From: Amanita rubescens
Taxonomy: Eukaryota > Basidiomycota > Agaricomycetes > Agaricales > Amanitaceae
Direction: 5' to 3'
NCBI GenBank assembly: GCA_015039365.1
Contig: WION01000204.1
Coordinates: 34,500 to 98,499, forward strand
DNA: 64,000 bases
Of the stretch, positions 58,001 to 64,000 are shown piece by piece. Below the pieces are notes generated by a model, which was given only the letters and a program-made list of their open reading frames with translations, was not told the origin of the DNA and did not search any database. The translations under genes and the position numbers were made by a program. The first letter of the stretch is position 1; every line of letters begins with the position of its first letter.

Positions 58001-60762
58001 ATTGATCAGTATTCGCGGGAGCGGTCCTAAGCACCGACGTACCGCTCTCCTCAGGCGCTTCACGCTTTGGTTGTTTAGCAACACAAAACCATATGTAAAT
58101 TTGATAAATCCCATATTTCACAGAGCTGGGAGTTGTCATGTCAGACATGTCCCAACGATCACTCTTTTTTTTTGGAAAACCCGTGACGCGCTAGTTGTGA
58201 GATCTCGGTTTGATTGGTATCGAGCACTGATAAGAACTGACATAAAGGAGTTGTGTTGTATACATATCGATTGAAACGAACGCCCCTCCTACTTTTCAGA
58301 AAACAGATAGGAAAGAAATAGATTTGCAATAGCAAATCCGAGGAGATACCAAAAACTGATATCGTGAGATAAGCTTAAATGCAAAATAAGAAAGAGTGAG
58401 AAAAGCCTATGCCCAAATAGGCCGTTTTAAAGTTAGTGGGACGGCGTGATGGTCGGGGGCGAGCAAGGATCCTCTGCGCCCGAGCATCATCATTTAGAAG
58501 TTTTCCGTCATGACGCAATTCGGGGACAGTGGTGCCAAAAAACTCGACACAAACAAGGTAGGCCAAAATCTGTTTGTGGTAAAGCCCGTTGGGTAGTGGG
58601 AGTAAAACGTAAAGACTGCCAGATAGTGCGTTGGTTCTCCAGTTCGTCGGTCCCACAGGGTGGTATGATGGGATGATACGTTCAACTACTTCCATCGAAC
58701 ATATACATTTGCGGTCTGATGGGCTGGGGTTACAGCGAATGAGGTTTGGGACCAGGGTATGTTGTCAGACAGCGATGAGGAACCATCCTTCGTTAATCAA
58801 GTGCTTGACAGAAATGATGGAGCGCGCATCCCACTTACTACCCGTTCCTTGGGAGTCAAGCGATGAAACACTACGTTCAGGGTTAGACTGCGAGGTTGAA
58901 TCTCGCGTGTATGTCGGAGCAAAGAGGTGCCAAGGTGGTCGGTCGTATGTATCAGAACCAAGGTGACTGAGATGGATGTCTTTCTATTTGAGACCCTTGA
59001 CAATGGAAGAGAGTTAGCGGTCGCTTGTCATATGGTTGGCGAGGACAGACCGAGAAACGTGCATCTCCAGTGAGATTGTCAGGCCATCACGTCAAGTGAG
59101 GCGAGGCGATAATAATCTGAAACGTATGATTTGCGGTAGCTTATTTGAAATTTGACGTAACTGACGGAGTAAGATAAAGATACGATACCAGCGTTGTGTC
59201 GAGAGCAACGGACGTTGCCCTGGATACGATCGCCTCATGTTCAAGCCTGTTAAAGCTGAACCTAGCTGAACAGCCTTTCTCTTTGGCAGTAAAGTGGCTT
59301 ATCGCGACATGCTGTGTCGGATAGAAAATGAACAGATACTATTGATCCGGTGATGCAGATTAGATGGGGAAAGAAACACATACCCCGTTCCAACTCTAAT
59401 GTCGTTGCAAATAACACATGAGGCAAGTTGAAAACCTTGTTGCGAGTGGTAATCGGAGATTCCGACGACAGCGCCTCTTCAATTGACATCGCAGCTCTTA
59501 AAAATCCCACAGACACTTTCCCTGATATCGTTTACTTGGTGAGTCTGCCATGCTGGTGATGGAAATCATCAGACACTGAACGTGACTCGCTCAGAGGGAC
59601 AACTCCCACGACCGCATGCCACATTCGACAGGTTCCCTTGCAGGGACATATCCTTTTGTGTAGCTGAAGCCCTGATAAGATATGAAAAAAACAGAACCGG
59701 TCGCTATTGAACTCTTCTCCAAACTCCAGGTCGATCGTAGGATGTAATCCGCGCTAGCGCTGTAGCAGTGCATCAACGCGCGCTGGTACCAGGTAGCATC
59801 AATTAAAACATGCTTAGGTAAGAGTCGACAGTAGTCTGCCTGAGATGTATGTAAATTAACAGAACGTCTAGATTTCAATTGGTTGTGGAGACGGGTCCCG
59901 CGTCTGGCCGCCATAAATCCGAAACTAAACATTTTGGGGTTATAGAAATATTGGGGAAAGCAACATGCTGCATCAAGGGAAGTGAGGCGAGCGTCCTTGT
60001 TAAACTGTCAGTGATGTCATCTGGGGAAGTCTTGGGGAAGCTTGCAGCAACACTTTGGGGGGGGGGCTAGACTTGTCCATAGCTGTCCATGCAGCATGGT
60101 CAGAATTTCGGCATGCCATTCAGCCATTGGTCGAAGAACACGGGAATGGGGTAAGTGGAAATGAAATCGATATTAGTTGGCTATAATTTACACATGCTCG
60201 GGAACAGCTCGAATGGTAAGCGCTAAAAAGTGCTCCGCAGGAGTAACAGTCATGAATTCTACTTGGATTCGTGGTACTATGGCTCGGTATTTGCTGTTGA
60301 GATGAATGGCCACGTCAAAGGGCCCGGCACTGGTCTTGTGCGGTGGCAGATTATGACCGCACAGCTATGATTCTGGGAAAATCGATGACAATGTGCTTTT
60401 TCGCCATTGGTCGAAAACGCCACCGGTGCACGTGATCGCCGGAGAGTCAGCCACGCCGACTTCATCTTCCTTATGAGAAGGTTGCGAGAACGACGAGTTC
60501 AGCGGCTGGGTCATGGGAGGATGTGAGGCGGGGACGCATGGCGAATTTATAATCTGGACAGCAGTAGTGGGAACGGAAGAAGAATATAAAGTGAAACGGG
60601 GGCGGTGGAGGCGGAGGGGCCAAAAATAGACGTACAAGGAGCTAGTTTTCCCAGGTCCCCCTTAAACTCACACTGGTACCCATTCAAGTCTTCTGCCGCC
60701 AACTCACCTTTGTTCTCGCCAACACACGACTCGCAGCCGCAGCCCAGTGCATAACTGTACCG
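55070..60762. other. 5.7 kb without a recognised gene
   Basis: Left end is the Mkt1 upstream region. A promoter-like stretch (catataaggacc at 55740, then a TCTTCGATTGATCG leader) at 55,735-55,860 leads into no convincing frame. Other frames are short and without features. A G-run lies at 60,057-60,066. A long non-coding RNA or an intron-rich small gene cannot be excluded. Confidence 0.4.
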
Positions 60763-62137
60763 ATGAAAGGCTGCTTGAAGCAACCCTCACCAACCCCAAG
60801 CCCGGGGCCCGAGTGTGCAAACGCTCGGAAGTGTGTTGCCTTCGAAGCTGATGGATCCGAGCAAGTCTTTTTTGCGGACGAATGGGATCGAACCCCCATA
60901 GAGCCCGCCCGCAAGTTATCTTACCAGTGAGTCCCTGCTGCAACGCTCCCACACTGTCTTCTCCGTGTTCCGTCTCCAGGTTGTGGAAACTGATCATGCT
61001 CCGCGTTTTTACCTATGTTTATGCAGGGACTTGATGGAACTGAAGGAGATTCAACGATCTCTACCCTTGGCAAACCAACCTCCGGATCCGATCTTGGGAA
61101 GGCCAGGCCGGCAGTATCTGTCTACGGTACCCATCGGACTCCTGCCTTTGCTGCCCCAAGCGGAGCCTGCCGTTGCAACCCAGGCTCCCCTTCAGACAAC
61201 GCCCCACGTTAGTCCGACCAATTACAACTTGGGCCTTACCTCATTGCTCTTGCAGAGGCGAATCACATCAAGGCCTCGTTCTCCTCCCAGTAACCACCAC
61301 CAGTTACTGCCCTCTAATGAGAAATTTTCAAATCCTATGGCGCAACGTCCCCGGCCCAATTTTGCCTTTCTGCCGTTACTAGATACACCGACTTCATCGG
61401 ATACAAACCCTCTTCCCTCTAATTCCTCCTCCCGTAGCGCATCTCCTGACCTTCCTTCTGATACGGACCAATCCCTTGATCCACCGACTCCCTCATTGAC
61501 CAACGCATCACTGGACAGCAGTCCCATGTCTCGTGCATCATCTGGATCTCCGGAACCCTCTTTTCTTCAACTCCCCCCACGACATCTTTCCTGCGGGGTC
61601 GATAGATATTATAACCATCGTTTCGGACCGAGGGATTCTTATTTCCCTGATATGGATGACGATCATAGCGAACACGTTGTCTCACATCGCCCCGGCATCG
61701 AGTCGTCAAATTTTCACTCCGAGAAATCATCCCATTCTTGCGATGATGCCCGGCCAGTCAAGCTCGCGGAACCTCCAAAGCCTACCCGGAAGCGGAATGT
61801 AATCTTCGTGAACGATGTGGAGATAGAATTGGACGATGACGAAGAGGACGAAGAATCGCCGGCTCTGGCTCCCGGCACTCCAGACGATTTGGACTCGCGA
61901 TTGCCTAAATTGCCCTTGTATGCCACACGGAATCCCAATTGCAGTCAAAATCTGAAACCGCCAGAAACGGGTACTAGCGCTGAAACAAAAGCTCCTTGTT
62001 CCACCACTTCCGATCACCTTATGCATCCTGCTAATAACGAGGTTGGCGGCTTTGGCTTGCACATGCCTTTGCGATTCAAGCGGCGCCTTCCTTCAATAGA
62101 CAACTCATCTGATTTTATCTATACTGGGAGGTCATAA
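60763..62137 (+). CDS. Ser/Pro-rich conserved protein with possible PP1-docking motif
   Basis: 424 aa. Exons 60763-60926 and 61027-62137, joined in codon CA|G (Gln) across a 100 bp intron. Residues 20-75 are compact and look conserved: RKCVAFEADGSEQVFFADEW, then WDRTPIEPARKLSYQDLMEL and KEIQRSLP. K-C-V-A-F fits the RVxF motif by which proteins dock on protein phosphatase 1. The rest is Ser/Pro-rich and probably disordered, with PPKPTRKRNVIFVNDVEIEL followed by an acidic run (DDDEEDEE) near residue 315. A GTTAGT...TTGCAG stretch (61208-61255, 48 nt, in frame) may be a second intron, giving 408 aa. No catalytic domain. A PP1 regulatory role is inference. Confidence 0.75.
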
Positions 62138-64000
62138 AACTATTTATTACGCCACAGGGGAAGATGCACTACTGGAATTCTGGTTTCCCAATTCGTTAGA
62201 TTTCTCCGACCATTATCGCCTGCTTCGCCGCGCCCTAGATTTCTAGATGTCACACCCAGCATCTTCAATTTCAATTTCAGCATCGCGCCCTTGCAAGTCT
62301 GTTCCTTGAAGCCTACCAGCCGCCTCGCGTACCATCATCCATCGCATTGCGCGTCATCTTGCTCTTTTCCAGTTGACTTTTTGTGGAATATATACCTACC
62401 ATTTCCCTGCCATCCATCTATCCTTGTTGATCGAGCTGTTCTCGTTGCATATATTCCTTGGTATTGTGTATCATCCCTCTTCTCTGTGCTTCTTTCACTA
62501 TCGCTCTATTTTGGTATATTATAGCTTTTTACGTGCTACTTATTCCTGTCTTCCCGTCCCTTCCCTCCCCGTTCACGATTATGGCGCATCCATTATTTCC
62601 TCCTGGTTCCGTTCCATCCATAGTAACGCCTGCCTGGTCTCCATCTCGTATAGCCATTTTCATTGTCGTCTTGGCCGTGTTGCGTCGGATCCTGAAGCAA
62701 GTCTTTTTTTTTCAGCACGTAGGACACGGTGGGTGGTCAGGTTTACTGAGACGATTGACAACAAGAGGGTTGATCCAACGCTTTTCAATTTATCCTTCCA
62801 GCTGTCAACTTGTCATCTGTCAACATTTCGACGTCCTTCTAGCTTCAGTCAACATATTCAATATTCGAAGGTTCAGAAGTGAGACGGTTTCTAAGGATTG
62901 GATTTAACAATGATTGACAACGCGAAAATGGCGCATACCTCAACATACAGGCGTACAGGTACAAGGTTCCATTTTCATTGCTTGGCTCGCAACATGCCGC
63001 TGTGCTGCATACCCCGGATTGTCAAGACCGCACTAACTCATGTCAACTAACCCTGATAGGACTAGAAGGAGGGACTTACGGCGGGCACGTCGACCTGGTG
63101 TACAGATTTCGAAACCGCATGCCCACAGGTTTGGGGAGTAGAAAACCAGGGCCGGTGGCCTGTGTTTTCATGACATTGCCTTTGGCATGTTGCAAAGGGG
63201 TTCCCCGCACCAGCGCCGCAAGGAAGAGGCACGGAGACGGCGGTGGCAGGCGGTGCAGCGCTCGTGCCTTCAATTGACCTTTTCGATCGTCAATTAAAGT
63301 TTTTCCCTTTTGTTCCTTGCTTTTTTTTTCTTTTCTCGCCACCCTGACATTTAATTTAGTCCGGAATCAGCAGTGTGACCTAGCTTCTGGGGTGTGGAAA
63401 GAAGCATGACAGGTTGACCCTTGTAAGTGTTACACACGAATTGTAACGTGCCTCGTGTTGTGGAGAAGGTTAATTGACTGGACTTCCCTTGGTTGTAGGG
63501 TCCAAAAAGCGTCGGTTACGGTGAGGGATTACTTGTAGCATAATTGCTAGTGGTCGTCGCTTGTGGCGCCGATGATAACCAGAGGTATTTTGTTTTACCG
63601 ATACCCGTAGCTTTGGCGGTATGCAATACAGTAACTTGGCGGTTAAGTAGAAGACTCGGATGTAAGCGGATCAGCGTTTCAACACGAGTAAATACTCCCC
63701 ACGCCTTCCGCTCATTTGGCCGGCCTCGAATTGTGGATGCTTCTGTGCCAACTGTCAGTTTGACACCGGAACCGAATCTTCGAAGTATATTGGAAGGTTG
63801 AAGCACATGATACATACTAAACGTCAAACGTTAACAGTTTTTTTTTCTTCACTTGAAGCCTGTGACCTTGTTCTCTATTTAGGCGGTTCCTTTATATTGG
63901 GTTCTCGCGTATTATAACCTTGCGAATTGTGGTGCAAACTTTGTTGTGGGTAATTTCGTCTAGGTTGCATTTAGCGAGGCTAATCGGACGCAGGCGCTAG
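62138..64000. other. 3' flank and intergenic DNA
   Basis: Pyrimidine-rich 3' region (62,290-62,580), then no recognised gene to the window end. Confidence 0.4.

Noticed and set aside
60868..60960. tRNA-like stretch on the minus strand (GGTTCGATCC-type B box, TGGTAAGA-type A box)
   Set aside because: T-stem and acceptor do not pair, and the bases are codons for DEWDRTPIEPARKLSYQ in a clear exon on the plus strand.
62373..62882. 169-codon plus-strand frame after the Ser/Pro-rich gene
   Set aside because: Pyrimidine-rich translation with scattered Phe, Ser and Leu and no motif; more likely 3' UTR or intergenic.

Overview
The window reads as chromosomal DNA of a filamentous basidiomycete, probably an Agaricomycete. 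Host genes have many short introns (about 50-60 bp, GT-AG). Recognisable host products are eIF3e, SAICAR synthetase and Mkt1. The repeats are typical of mushroom-forming fungi: a Ngaro-type tyrosine-recombinase retrotransposon, Ty1/copia and Gypsy-type LTR elements, and hAT-type short elements.

Layout. 1-713 is the 3' end of the eIF3e gene. 2,539-24,184 is one Ngaro-like YR retrotransposon with its split direct repeats (A1 ... B1-A2-B2) still visible. It has been opened by a series of later insertions: a 235 bp solo LTR, a full 8.1 kb copia element, an unresolved LTR-like segment carrying another solo LTR, a hAT-type MITE built of hairpin modules, and a composite LTR insertion that itself holds two further LTR elements. 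Most of these are closed by exact target-site duplications, so the order of events can be read. 24,185-32,960 is older repeat debris almost free of CpG, with broken LTRs, a foldback hAT element, inverted fragments and a decayed protease-like gene. 32,960-36,656 holds nested LTR and TIR elements. From 36,980 on the DNA is mostly host: ADE1 (minus) diverging over 77 bp from the first of three related O-fucosyltransferase-like genes (38.1-46.8 kb, split by a 1.1 kb hAT insertion), then a small zinc-finger-like gene and Mkt1 (both minus), and a Ser/Pro-rich gene with a possible PP1-docking motif at 60.8-62.1 kb. Long stretches at 46.8-51.5 and 55.1-60.8 kb hold nothing I can recognise as a gene.

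Most notable is the copia element. Upstream of gag it carries a 183-codon open frame with no methionine codon, bounded by a splice-acceptor-like site and ending in a predicted membrane segment one base before the gag ATG. The 550 nt contain no ATG in any frame. This fits a spliced extra protein (called ORF0 here). Second, almost all damage that can be dated in the repeats (stop codons, LTR-pair differences, loss of a catalytic arginine) is C-to-T at CpG, which suggests methylation-driven decay. Third, ADE1 and one of the fucosyltransferase-like genes each carry paired single-base frame breaks, either real lesions or assembly errors.
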